Assembly: GCF_026210795.1 (NCBI RefSeq)
Contig: NC_089430.1
Coordinates: forward strand, 1,798,001-1,862,000
Direction: 5' to 3'
Length of the DNA stretch: 64,000 bases
Origin: Rhizophagus irregularis
Lineage: Eukaryota > Glomeromycota > Glomeromycetes > Glomerales > Glomeraceae
Program-made: the position numbers and the translations under genes
Notes under the pieces: model-generated
Seen by the model: only the letters and a program-made list of their open reading frames with translations
Databases searched by the model: none
What the model was told of the DNA's origin: nothing
Shown: piece after piece, positions 22,815 through 34,150 of the stretch
Layout of the letters: each line of letters opens with the position of its first letter
Numbering within the stretch: position 1 is the stretch's first letter

Positions 22815-25100
22815 TCACATCTCAATATCTTTTTCTTCAGCTATTTTTAAAGCATCCTTAAGAGCTGCTCGAAATTTTTCTTCTGGTTCAGATAGTCTTG
22901 ATACATTTCTTTCGGAAATATGTTGCACCATAAGAATATCAGGTGCCATTCCAGCTTTTTCAAGACGTGCCATTGTCACAATTGCTATCTGTAAAATTTC
23001 AGTCAAATCTCGCATTGATTCTCCAAGTACGTTAAGAATCGTTAAATTGCTTACTCCTATTGCAAAAGTTGCTAATATTCGATCTTTCTTTTCTGATTCT
23101 GGATCATCCATCTTTTCTGGTGCGCCAAGACCTTCAGTATCAATTAATATAAATGCATCAAAATTAAGCTTTTCAGATAAATCTTTATTTAAAAATAATA
23201 GCCGCATAAAAAGACCTCTAGTACAACGTCCAACTGAAACAGCAAATCTACATGCAAAAAGAGCATTTAACAGAGTGGACTTTCCTGATGATTGTAAGCC
23301 AAGTATACTAATCACAAAAATTCTAAGCTTAGGAAATTTACTACAAATATGTCCACAAATTGCCGAGAACCAAGCTTCAGATATGGATCCAGCATCACCA
23401 TCAAGTAATTCTATAGTTTGACCACCAATTAATAACTCTGAATAAAACTCCAGTAATTTTGTAACAATTTCACTATCTGGATGATTAACAGAAAAAATTT
23501 TGTAAATTTCTCCTAATTCACGGAAAAAATGCTCCAAACCCAAGCTCATATTATCAACTTCTTCCCAAATTTTTGCGATTTCTTCACGAATTTTTTTTTC
23601 ATTTTCTTGACCTCTATTGCTCAAACTGGATTTACGTAGCTCATTTTTTTTTAATACGGCTTGATAACGAGCTTCGGCAGATTCTATCATAGATATTCTG
23701 GAAACTTCTCTTTCAAGATGTGCTAGAGCTCTCCTTCTCTTTCTAAAAGATAATTTTAGAATTTTTGTATACTTGCGAATTAATTCCTGTAATTCATTAT
23801 TATTTTGCCAAATTTGAAGACCATTTTCTGATTGTTGTTTTCTTTGAAGTTGAAAAACTTTTAATTTAATGTGGCGGCATTTTTTGTCCTTAACAAAATT
23901 TATCAAATCCTGGGACTCACGAGTCTCAATATTTTCAGTCATTCGAAGTGATTCTCCAAGTCTTAATGTATTAATAGTAATAGATGAAGCATCTTGTGAT
24001 TCTCCCAGTCTTAATGTATCAATAATATCAAACGAAGCATCTAATGCTTCTTTGAACATCATGCGCACTTTTTTTAACGTTTTATCTTGCATTAAATAAT
24101 TAGTGTCAATTGCATATTTCTTTTTATCTCTGACATTTCTATGATTTACGTAACCAAATACTATTTTCCTGGAACCAACTAATTCTTCGAAATCTTTTAT
24201 TTGATTTTGAGTATGCCCAGGCATTAAAAAAACCAAAAAACTAGAAGGAAATTGACTTAAAAATTTAATTTGATCCGGATATTCTAAAGCATCACCGTGT
24301 AAATTTGCAAGCAATACTATCTCTTTATTCGCTCCTTTTGTATAGTAGTCTTCAAAAACATCATTCCATAAATTCACTTGACAAGTTTCTTGAGTCAACC
24401 AAGTAAATTCAATACTTCCATCGATCATATGCGGAATTCCATATTCTGCTCTTGGCTCGGAGCATGAAGAGAACATAGTATTTGAAGTCATCAATTGATT
24501 AAGTATAGTGCTTTTTCCTTGAGAATTTGCTCCAATTCGAACTGCAACAATCAGTTTGAATGGATCAATGAAAAGATGGTTTTCAACAATGGTTCCAGGT
24601 TCAGTTTCCCATTTAATAACTGGACCAGTAAATAAAGGAAGCATCACTTTAAATTTATCTGCTTTATCTAATTCAGGAATTATTAAAGGAAATGCGATCG
24701 GGAACTGAGATAGGGTTCGAAACATATCTTGACCTACGGTACATTCAGCAGAAGCAAACAAACTAGCAACACAATCAAATCGAGACAATCTATTTTTATT
24801 TAGTAAATGAGAATATTCCTCTTTGTCTATCAAATCTGTATCCTCGTCAGAATCATCATCTTCAATCAAAGTCTTGATATTTTCTGATTTAAGAATACCT
24901 GCACCCCACATCTTTACTTTCTGTCGAATATATGGAAGAACTGTAATTATACACTTATGTCTTTGAGAAGCCGGTAATTGTGGAGGTTGTTTAATGATTT
25001 CGCTGAGTTCAACATGATGATAAGGTCCAATCATAGGTATTTCTTCTCCTAGAATCGAATGCCATTGTTTATGTATACGTACTAGATTATTTTCAACCAT
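22815..25100 (-). CDS. VLIG-like (interferon-induced very large GTPase-type) protein, 5' part
   Basis: Starts at ATG 25100 and gives 761 aa before a TGA. Two P-loops are visible: GANSQGKST (~190-198) in a first, degenerate G domain, and GLQSSGKST (~601-609) in a second one with CTRG (~626) and DTEGLG (~654) as switch motifs. The order of degenerate then canonical G domain, separated by a helical region, matches VLIG/URGCP-type GTPases. A short internal duplication (TLRLGES twice, ~362-384) sits between them. In vertebrates such proteins are interferon-inducible; the fungal role is unknown. AT-rich TATATA-like sequence lies at 25138-25155, 38-55 nt upstream of the ATG. I infer that the gene continues into 20498-22814. 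Confidence 0.8.
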   Translation of the reverse strand: MVENNLVRIHKQWHSILGEEIPMIGPYHHVELSEIIKQPPQLPASQRHKCIITVLPYIRQKVKMWGAGILKSENIKTLIEDDDSDEDTDLIDKEEYSHLLNKNRLSRFDCVASLFASAECTVGQDMFRTLSQFPIAFPLIIPELDKADKFKVMLPLFTGPVIKWETEPGTIVENHLFIDPFKLIVAVRIGANSQGKSTILNQLMTSNTMFSSCSEPRAEYGIPHMIDGSIEFTWLTQETCQVNLWNDVFEDYYTKGANKEIVLLANLHGDALEYPDQIKFLSQFPSSFLVFLMPGHTQNQIKDFEELVGSRKIVFGYVNHRNVRDKKKYAIDTNYLMQDKTLKKVRMMFKEALDASFDIIDTLRLGESQDASSITINTLRLGESLRMTENIETRESQDLINFVKDKKCRHIKLKVFQLQRKQQSENGLQIWQNNNELQELIRKYTKILKLSFRKRRRALAHLEREVSRISMIESAEARYQAVLKKNELRKSSLSNRGQENEKKIREEIAKIWEEVDNMSLGLEHFFRELGEIYKIFSVNHPDSEIVTKLLEFYSELLIGGQTIELLDGDAGSISEAWFSAICGHICSKFPKLRIFVISILGLQSSGKSTLLNALFACRFAVSVGRCTRGLFMRLLFLNKDLSEKLNFDAFILIDTEGLGAPEKMDDPESEKKDRILATFAIGVSNLTILNVLGESMRDLTEILQIAIVTMARLEKAGMAPDILMVQHISERNVSRLSEPEEKFRAALKDALKIAEEKDIEM

Positions 25101-25137
25101 AATATCTTACTGTGTGAAAAGATTGAGCGAAAATTGC

Positions 25138-25155
25138 ACTATATATGTTATATAC
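25138..25155 (-). promoter_or_regulatory. Possible TATA-like element upstream of the VLIG-like gene
   Basis: ACTATATATGTTATATAC lies 38-55 nt before the start codon at 25100. In DNA this AT-rich, such words also occur by chance. Confidence 0.25.
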
Positions 25156-28100
25156 TCATGACCAGTTTGAGCAGGAAATTCTTAGATTATCTAGAATCAT
25201 CACCAAAAATGAACGTTAATTACTGGTTAAATTATTTCGTGGGAAACTTTTAAATTTAAAAGACTTTAAAAGACATGTTGTACATTTGATAAAAAAAACA
25301 AAGTTCAGCCTTTAACAGAAAATAATTGTGACACTAGGATATCAAGAAATGATAAACCAAAAATAGTACAAATGTGTAACTAATTAAAACTACCTATATG
25401 TAGTATCATATGAAAATTTGTTACGAAATTTTTTTTTATAATTGATCCACATGATACAGTTTTGTTTATAAGCTTCTTTTTGAATAATCGCATAATGATC
25501 GGCATATATATTATATTAGTTGTTAGTAATCAGCTGATCTGAATTTTTGGCCATTGTCAAAAAAGGAAGGAATAGGTCTTAATTTGGTTAACATATAGCC
25601 CATTTTTAATAATAAATGTATATGTCACATAATTTAAATTTCATTTCAATTAAATTTCAATATATCAATTGATAAAATTAAAAAATGGACAACAGTTGTT
25701 AATTTCACAAATTGAAAGTAGGTAAAATTACAATGAAGTCATCCTTTTTTTATTATGTTTATAATTATAAAATTGCACAAAATTTTTTCTTTTTTTTCAC
25801 AATTAAAAAATGCTTAATAATTTTTTAAAAAATTTTGCTAATTATAAATACCGTCCTTTGAGAGAGATAGAAACAAATGATGATGTAATTATTATCTCTT
25901 TAATACATCACTTTGTGAACCGTAAATTAATAAGTATATGATAATCATATATACCTATTTTGTGAAACAAATCCTATTTCTCGAAACAGCGCTTTTCAAA
26001 TGCAGTAGTCAATCGAAGAATAATTAACCCTAACATGATCATTGTTGTTAAATTTCGATTCTCTTTCCGAATCCCTTATTTTGTTGTCGTTATTTATTGT
26101 TGACATATTAGTCACCGTACTTCTTCTTTTATCAATTAAGATGTACGTGAAGCGTGCCCCTTGGGTATCGTGGTACGATCATCTTCTTTTTGCATTTATG
26201 GCATTAACTAAAACTTTTTATCGATACCCTCTTCGATTGTGATCGTGTATGTAATTATAGCGTTCAATTTTCCCACACTATTAATTAGTAATTACATGGT
26301 ACTCTTCCTGTGATCAATAACACATTTCAATAATAAATTTTTTTCGAATAATCACCTATGAATTTAAATATAAGATTTTAAAATTAGACTTATTTAATTT
26401 TATTAAAAAAATATACATATTAACATTGACTAAAATTAGTGCTATTCGATATGCCAGGCCAGCACATTCCAAAAGAAATTTTTTTCAAAAACTTGGTATA
26501 TCAAAAATCTGGTATACCGAGAACAAATTTAGTTATTATAGATTGTAGTAATCCGTTCTAGACCTCACCTCGACAGCTCCTTTATATTTTACTTATGATT
26601 CAGTTTATCAAAGATCCAGTTCAACAAAATTCGCTGTATAAATAGCGAAACTATTTTATCATTTAACATCTTTTAGAAATAATAGACCCTTAGTTTGAGT
26701 CAAAGCCTGTTTTTTGATTTAAATAGCTATTCGGTTCAAATTTTTCTGTAATCCTTTTCTATTCCTAACTTATTGGTTAAAAAACAGGCATTTTACTAGT
26801 ATTACTAGGAATGTAAGCCGAAGCGAAAAAAATTAGAGATTGGAATCGATCGATTAATTGATCGTTAAGACGATTAAATCCCTCAAAAATCGGTTAAAAA
26901 GCAAACCAAAATAGATAATTATTCCTCTCGATAAATTTTTTTTTAAATATATTTAGTTAAATTAACTTCATAAAAAAGTATTTAAATTTTTTTTTAAAAT
27001 AAACCTTTGTTTATAATTACATCATCATAAAATGACTATTTAACATGAGTGATAATGAAACTGAATGTACTATCATAGTTGTCATCAAAATTATTTATGG
27101 AATAAGGCGACTTGGTTTATAGTTTTCTTTTTGTACTACTTTTGATTCTATTTTTATAGTCTCCTTGCAGTTGTATTGAAGCTTTGTTCACTCTGTAAAA
27201 TAAAAATAACCATTTTTTAATAGCAAAGAAAACTTATAAATAAAAATTAAAAAACAATTAAGTACCTAAATTGTATTGACTGTTGATTAATTGAGGGTCA
27301 CAAACTATTAAAACTAAAAAAATTTTTATCCAAAAATAAAATTATTAAAATAGAAAATAGTCCGAACCCAGATGTGCCGTTTAAAGTATACATCGACATG
27401 ATGTCACGACTGTCATGTGTCAAATGGCGTGACTGATTTATAAAAATTCCATTGATTATTATATTCGGGCTATATTTTTTTCCGATACACTGATTTTATT
27501 TTTTAAGCATGACGACTATGACGTCCAGAAAATTTTTCTTTATTTCACTTTCTAATATTCCTTATATTTAGAGTTAAGGGCTTTCAGCAGGTAATGCCCT
27601 AAAAAGTTTCATAATAATATTACGTGTTAGTATAGCAGGATTTTTTAATTTTTTTATAATAATTCAAAATAATCATTTATTATATTTTGTATCGAGAACG
27701 GAAAAATTTTATTATTGAATGTAACTATCACATTTTATCAAATGAACAGAAATCCAAAAACGAAATAATTTAATTATATTATTATAATGAATTTTGTACA
27801 CTTACTGTATATATTAAGTTTTATTTATGAAAATATTCAATTTATACTCAATTTTATTGGAGAAAAAAATACTGGTAAAGTTGCAAAGTTGCTTCTTATA
27901 ATCTTAAAATTTTTAAAAAATTAAACTTATTTATTTTTTCATTGACATTTTTTTTTATTATGGAAATTGGACATAGTTTAACGCAGATCAGTGAACCGGA
28001 AAAAACATGGCCCGAATTATTTAACTTCTTCAGTTCCACTTTTGGTTAAGATATTCCTGATTCATGACATTATCCGTTAGACTGTTATGACGTACAAAAA

Positions 28101-28165
28101 AAAATTTAAAATAAATATTTTTTTTTTTCCGTAAAATAAATTTCCAAATTTTCAAAATAACCAAA
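25156..28165. other. AT-rich intergenic region with one possible small exon and a decayed repeat
   Basis: 26042-26242 can encode a hydrophobic stretch followed by a Trp/Tyr-rich tail, but the first codon is TTG and no ATG precedes it in frame. It may be an exon or chance. 26436-26880 holds a decayed dispersed repeat. I see nothing else. Confidence 0.4.
26436..26880. repeat. Decayed TIR-type element plus shared flank, copy 1
   Basis: About 26436-26639 has ends resembling CACAGTGAAATTCGATAAAC of the 33,421 element (AGTGCTATTCGATATGCC left, AAAATTCGCTG right). The following ~240 bp (AGAAATAATAGACCCTTAG, AAATAGCTATTCGGTT, TTGTAAGCCG-like) recurs at 40,650-40,925 in the same orientation, so both copies belong to a larger dispersed repeat. 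Confidence 0.5.
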
Positions 28166-31100
28166 ATGGAAACTAAATTTGATAATTTAAATATCTCAGA
28201 TAAAAATACTGATACATTAAACAACAAAAATTGTCTTTATTGCAATAAACTTCTTACTGAAGAGTTATGGTGTAAAGAATGTATTAATTCTTTAGAAAAA
28301 TCAGCAGAAAATGGTGACGAAGAAGCAATGTTAAATTTAGCCAATAGTTATAGAGATGGAAAAGGAGTGGAAAAGAATTTTGAAAAAAGCTTTCATTGGT
28401 ATCAAAAAGCATCAGAGAATGGTTATACTGATGCAATGCTTGTTTCAGCCATATGTTATAAAAATGGAGAAGGAACAGAAAAGAATTTAGACAAAGCTTT
28501 TCAATGGTATCAAAAAGCAGCAGAAAATGGTATTAAAAAAGCAATGACTAATTTAGCAGCATTTTATTATAGTGGAATTGGAACAAAAAAGGATTTAGAA
28601 AAAGCTTTTTATTGGTGTCAAAAAGCAGCAGAAAATGGTGACAAAGTAGCAATGTTTATTTTGGCCAATAGATATTATAATGGAGAAAAAACAGAAAAAA
28701 ATTTAGAAAAAGCCTTTCATTGGTGTCAAAAAGCAGCAGAAAAAGATCATATTAAAGCAATGTTAAATTTAGCTATGTGTTATGAAAATGGAGAAGGAAC
28801 AGAACAGAATTTAGAAAAAGCCTTTCATTGGTGTCAAAAAGCAGCAGAAAAAGATCATATTAAAGCAATGTATAATTTAGCTATATATTATGAAAATGGA
28901 GAAGGAACAGAAAAGAATTTAGAAAAAGCTTTTCAATGGTATCAAAAAGCAGCAGAAAATGATAATGAAAATGCAATGTTTTGTTTAGCCAGTATGTATT
29001 ATAATGGAGAAGGAATAGAAAAGAATTTAGAAAAAGCTTTTCAATGGTACCAAAAAGCAGCAGAAAATGATGATGAAAGTGCAATGTTTTTGATAGCTGA
29101 TATGTATTATAATGGAGAAGGAACAGAAAAGAATTTAGAAAAAGCTCTTCATTGGTACCAAAAAGCAGCAGAAAATGGTATTAAAGAAGCAATGTTTTAT
29201 TTAGCCAATATGTATTATAGTGGAAAAGGAACAGATATAAATTTAGAAAAAGCTTTTCAATGGTATCAAAAAGCAGTAGAAAATGGTATTAAAGAAGCAA
29301 TATTTTATTTAGCCAATATGTATTATAACGGAAAAGGAACAGAGAAGAATTTAAAAAGGGCTTTTCATTGGTTTCAAAAGGCAGCAGAAAATGGTATGGA
29401 AGAAGCAATATATGTTTTAGCCATGTGTTGTGCAGATGGAGAAGGAACAGATATAAATTTAGAAAAAGCTTTTTATTGGTATCAAAAAGCAGCAGAAAAT
29501 GGTAACAATGAGGCAATGTTTAATTTAGCTACATATTATAAAGATGGAAAAGGAACAGATATGAATTTAGAAAAAGCCTTTTATTGGTATCAAAAAGCAG
29601 CAGAAAGTGGTATTAATGAGGCAATGAATAATTTAGCAGCATATTATTATAGTGGAATTGGAACAAAAAAAAATTTAGAAAAAGCTCTTCATTGGTACCA
29701 AAAAGCGGCAGAAAATGGTAATGAAATTGCAATGTTTAAATTAGCTATGTATTATGAAAATGGAGAAGGAGTAGAAAAGAATTTAGAAAAAACTTTTTAT
29801 TGGTATCAAAAAGCGGCAGAAAATGGTATTAAAGAAGCAATGTTTAATTTAGCCATATGTTATGATATTGGTAAAGGAATAGAAAAGAATATAGAAAAAG
29901 CCTTTCATTGGTACCAAAAAGCAACAGGAGAAAATGGTATTAAAGAAGCAATGCTTAATTTAGCTTATTGTTATTATAATGGAGAAGGAACAGAAAAGAA
30001 TTTAGAAAAAGCCTTTTATTGGTATCAAAGATCAGCAGAAAATGGTAATGAAGATGCAATGTTTAATTTATCTAAACGTTATGAAAATGGAGAAGGAACA
30101 GAAATGAATTTGGAAAAAGCCTTTTATTGGTATCAAAAAGTAGCAGAAAGCAATGAGGACAATTCTGAAAATGAAGTTGAATTATGTAGTGAATGTAAAC
30201 AGCCATATATTGATTACCAGTGGTGCCAAAAATGTAATACTAAACGATTTCAACAAGATTTTTCAAAATGGACTAGTAAAAATGAATTTGTTGATAAATT
30301 TATTCAAGAAGCACAATTAAGTGCTAGAAATGGTTATGAAATTTTAGAGTGGATACCATATGATAGATTGTCAGATGTTAATTATTATGACAAAGGAGGA
30401 TTCAGTGAAATTCATAAAGCTATCTGGTTAGATGGACCTATTTATAGTTGGAATTTTGAAAAACAACAATGGAATAGATGTAATTTTCAAACAGGTTATG
30501 AGGTTATTCTTAAAATACTTAATAATTCATCAAATTTAAATAATAAATTTCTGGATGAGGTATATTGTTTATATTAAATATAAAAATTTATTTTCTTTTG
30601 CAAAATTTAATAATTTTTTTTTATCATTTATACAGTGGAAATATCATTATAATTGTCAGAAGAAATCATTTTCAAAATTTATTCAATTCTTTGGAATTAC
30701 CCAAGATCCAAATAATTCAAATTATATGATAGTAATGAGTTATGCAAAAAAGGGAAGTTTGAGAAAATGTTTATCTGATATTAATAAATTTAAATGGCAA
30801 GATAGGTTACAATTATTGAAAAGTATTATATTAGGACTTAAAGTAATTCATAGGTCAGATTTAGCTCATGGTGATTTTCATGATGGTAATATTTTAATTT
30901 CAGATAATTATAATGAGTTATTTATTATTGATTTAGGATTATGTAAACCTATAAGTGATTTACAGGATTCTGACAATGAAATTTATGGAGTATTGCCTTA
31001 TATGGCGCCTGAAATATTAAGAAGAAATCCCTATACTCCAGCAAGTGATATTTATAGTTTTTCAATGATAATGTGGGAATTTACATCGGGCATTCCTCCA

Positions 31101-31530
31101 TTTAATTATGAAGCACATGATCTTGAACTTAGTTTGAGTATTTGTGAAGGTGAACGTCCTAAAATTATGAAAAAATACTCCAAAATGTTATATAGATTTA
31201 ATGAAAAAATGTTGGGATTTGGATCCTTTCAATAGGCCAACTATAATAACACTTGAAAATATTATATCCGAATGGATTAAATGTATTAATAGATATTATG
31301 CAGCAAACAGTGATGGAAATTATCTCTATGAAGTACCTGACATCAATAATCAATTAAAAATTGATATGTTGGAATTTATAGAAGGAAACGAAGCTTTAGT
31401 TCAAGAACAAGAACAAGAAAATGCTTCTATTATAAAATTTCATCCACAAGCATGTTATACAAGTCGCAAACTTACTGAAATTTATTTCCAAGAAGAATCA
31501 CAAGATTTTGATTCTATGATTATAGATTAA
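28166..31530 (+). CDS. Sel1-repeat scaffold fused to a zinc-ribbon kinase; apparent 1-nt frameshift
   Basis: Exon 1 (28166-30559, 798 codons) starts at ATG. A Cys4 motif (C23/26/36/39) is followed by 17 Sel1 repeats of 36 aa (residues ~42-653; consensus WYQKAAENG, then AMFNLA, then YYNGEGTEKNLEKAF), a second Cys4 motif (C674/677/687/690), and the same KRFQQDF module as the other kinases. Gly loop GGFSEI (~744) and beta-3 Lys (~783) end the exon. A 76-nt GT..AG intron leads to exon 2 at 30636, with AHGDFHDGN, DLG and MAPE motifs. Near 31197 one extra T moves the frame, and the C-lobe WDLDPFNRP and tail continue in the next frame to 31530. Catalytic residues are present; the indel may be real or a sequencing error. 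Confidence 0.85.
28290..30150 (+). repeat. 108-bp coding tandem repeat (Sel1 units)
   Basis: The 36-aa units are also near-identical at DNA level, with words such as GGAGAAGGAACAGAAAAGAA and CATTGGTATCAAAAAGCAGC returning every 108 bp. This points to recent expansion by unequal exchange. One unit (~29,920) carries an extra codon. Copy number may differ between strains or assemblies. Confidence 0.8.
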
Positions 31531-33239
31531 TAATTCAGTTTATTTATTCTTTATTTGTTAGATTATTTATCAGTCAGTTATATATTGAATATCTATATTA
31601 TGTACTTTTACAATTTTTACAATAAAGTCAGCATTATTAAATACAAGTATGTTAGTTATTGAAATAATGTTTATTATATTTTTATTTTCATTTACAATCT
31701 TGCCTAGCAAACTTAATATACAAATCCATACTACAAAATTTACTGTCTTAGAATAATATTATAATAATTACAAATTCTTCCATCCACTAAATTTTCTTTC
31801 TGATATGATACTAAAAATCCTTGCACATTGTTGAGATCCAACGTTCTTTTTTAATGATATTCTTTAAAAATATGTAAAGGAATTAAACCAAAATTTCTAA
31901 ATATACCTAAATATACACCAAAATTATTTTAGATTTGATAATGAAATGTAATAAACAACCACTGAAGAATTATATCAGTTACTAAAAAATGGAATAATGA
32001 AATTGAAAAATAAAGGTAGCAAATTAGCGAAACAAGTGAATTAAAAAGAGTGAAGGTATATTAGCATACATCATATACTAGCACACATACAATATTTTAT
32101 TAGCAGACTTTCATATTTCAAAAACAATAAATTCAATAGATTTATTTTGTTTTTAACATTTTATATGTTTTTATAGATTGTTATCGTAATTCCATATGTT
32201 TTATGCAAATCATTTTTGAAGATTTTTATTAAACAGGAATATAAACGTCAATGCAAATTTATAATAAATTAGACAATTACATATAGTGTAAACAATTAAA
32301 GACCTAAAAATAAAATCTATTCTAGTATTAGTTAAATAATTTTTACTTAAATTAGTTTCAATCTCTAACCAGCTCTAAATTATGTTAATACAGCATTGTA
32401 CTATATTTATTTAATCTTATTAAAACCTTTATAAAATTTTTGGCAAATAAGTACAATTAATATTATGTACAAAATTGCCGCAGACTACTTAAATAAGTAA
32501 ATTGCAAAGTTGAAAATGTTAACTTTTTTAATAATAAAAAAATATAGCTTGTTATTAATAATATCATTTTGAATTATTTTTACTTAAATATGTATTAGTT
32601 GTTATAGTTGTTTACTACGTATAGTATAGCATAGTAAATAACTACGCGAGCATCTATTTGATCAGTGATCACTATATAAAATAAACTATTTTAGATTTTG
32701 TGTATTTGTGGGGAATGTAAGTTAATATCACTGATTGTTATATAACTATAAATATTAGTAAAAACTGAACGTGAATGTATTAAGATGTATTGTAATAATA
32801 GCAAATCAATAAAAATAAACTATAACTACTATAGCTTATCATACTGGTTACATAGTTTATAAACGGCAAAAACAAAATACTAGATGCCCATTAGTGGCCA
32901 GGTGATAAAAATAATTATGTGTTAAATGTTCAAAAAAATTTTCTCTTTTATTATTATTATACTAATATAAATTATATTAATTATGCTTCATACAATATAT
33001 AGCATAATTTTTCATAAAATACAAATAGTAAAAAAAAAATTAATAAACTTATAAAATGATATATCATTTGTTTATGGTTAATTTTTAACCATGTATTCAT
33101 CTGTAAAAAAAAGTATTTGATTTAAAAATTGCTTATAATTATTAATTATATATTGAACATACCCTAATTTCTACTTGTCATCATTTCGTCATCACCATGC
33201 ACAATTTCTTAATGAGTTTTGTGCTAGATATTCATTTAT
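31531..33239. other. AT-rich intergenic DNA, no gene seen
   Basis: No open frame or repeat of note beyond short A/T words. Confidence 0.45.
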
Positions 33240-34150
33240 TAATTTAACTGAATAATTTGGATATTTATTAAAAATCATTTTCAAATTTTTAGCAATTGGT
33301 CTTTTTTTAGGATCATTGCTCCAACATCTTTTCATCAATTCTGCATATTCAGACATAGTACCTTCAATTTTTCAGGTCTAATACCCTTACAAACATCTAA
33401 AGAAGAAATTATAAGAAATACACAGTGAAATTCGATAAACCGGATCTATCGGTTCCACTAAAAATATCCGGTTTATCGGGATATCCAGTTTAGCGAAAAA
33501 ATTTCGATATATTGAAAATCTATTATATTGAATTTTTAAAAAATTTTCATGCTAATAAAACTAATATACACTATAATTTGATTTTTTCATCTAGTTTTAA
33601 GTTATAGAGGTCATGAAAATGAATATAAAATATTTTAATTGAATATATAAGTAATACTTAACTTCAGCCGGAATTAAGATTTTTATAATTCCAGCCAAAT
33701 TTAAGATTTACCGCATCACGTTACTTAAATTTTATTGGTTCCCAGTCACGTGATCCGGTTTATCGAATCATTTTTACTATAGCTGGTTAGAAAATTGATC
33801 CGTTATAGCGAATATCGAGCTTTTACTAGTAAACTCCGGTATATCGAGCCTATTTTAATATACGTGATTTGGTTCCCGCAAAAAAGTCCGGTTTAGGCCC
33901 AAATCCGGTTTATCGAATATCCGGTTTATCGAATTTCACTGTGTATTATGAAATGCTGGGACTCCTGATGTCAACTCCACATTATTATGCCTAAACTAAA
34001 TATATCAGCAACTTTTGTATATGGTTTACCAAATGAAACTTCTGGTGCCATATAAGGAAGAATTTCATTTGCATCATTTTTTTGTATTAGATTGATTAAC
34101 TGGTTACGTAATCCAAGAGAATTCCTTTAAGCTGAGATATAGAAATTAAA
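33240..34150 (-). pseudogene. Decayed kinase C-lobe, interrupted by a TIR element
   Basis: Minus-strand reading of 34150-33946 gives GLGLRNQ (DxG region), LPYMAPEV, FGKPYTKVADIFSLGIIMW, then a one-base loss before TSGVPAF. After the insertion at 33421-33943, the reading resumes with VCKGIRPEKL and, in another frame, RCWSNDPKKRP. This is the C-lobe of a kinase like the three intact ones here. At least three frame changes and the insertion show that it is dead. Confidence 0.7.
33421..33943. mobile_element. 523-bp TIR element with TA duplication (Tc1/mariner, pogo-like MITE)
   Basis: Perfect 25-bp inverted ends beginning CACAGTGAAATTCGATAAAC and ending with the exact complement. TA lies directly outside both ends (33419-33420 and 33944-33945). 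CAGT-starting ends with a CGATAAACCGG core and TA targets fit pogo/Tigger-type elements (family knowledge). No transposase, so non-autonomous. It sits inside a decayed kinase. Confidence 0.8.

Noticed and set aside
23047-24099. Plus-strand frames of 76-124 codons
   Set aside because: Antisense to the VLIG-like G domains.
28881-29516. Minus-strand His/Leu/Phe-rich frames
   Set aside because: Antisense shadows of the Sel1 repeats.
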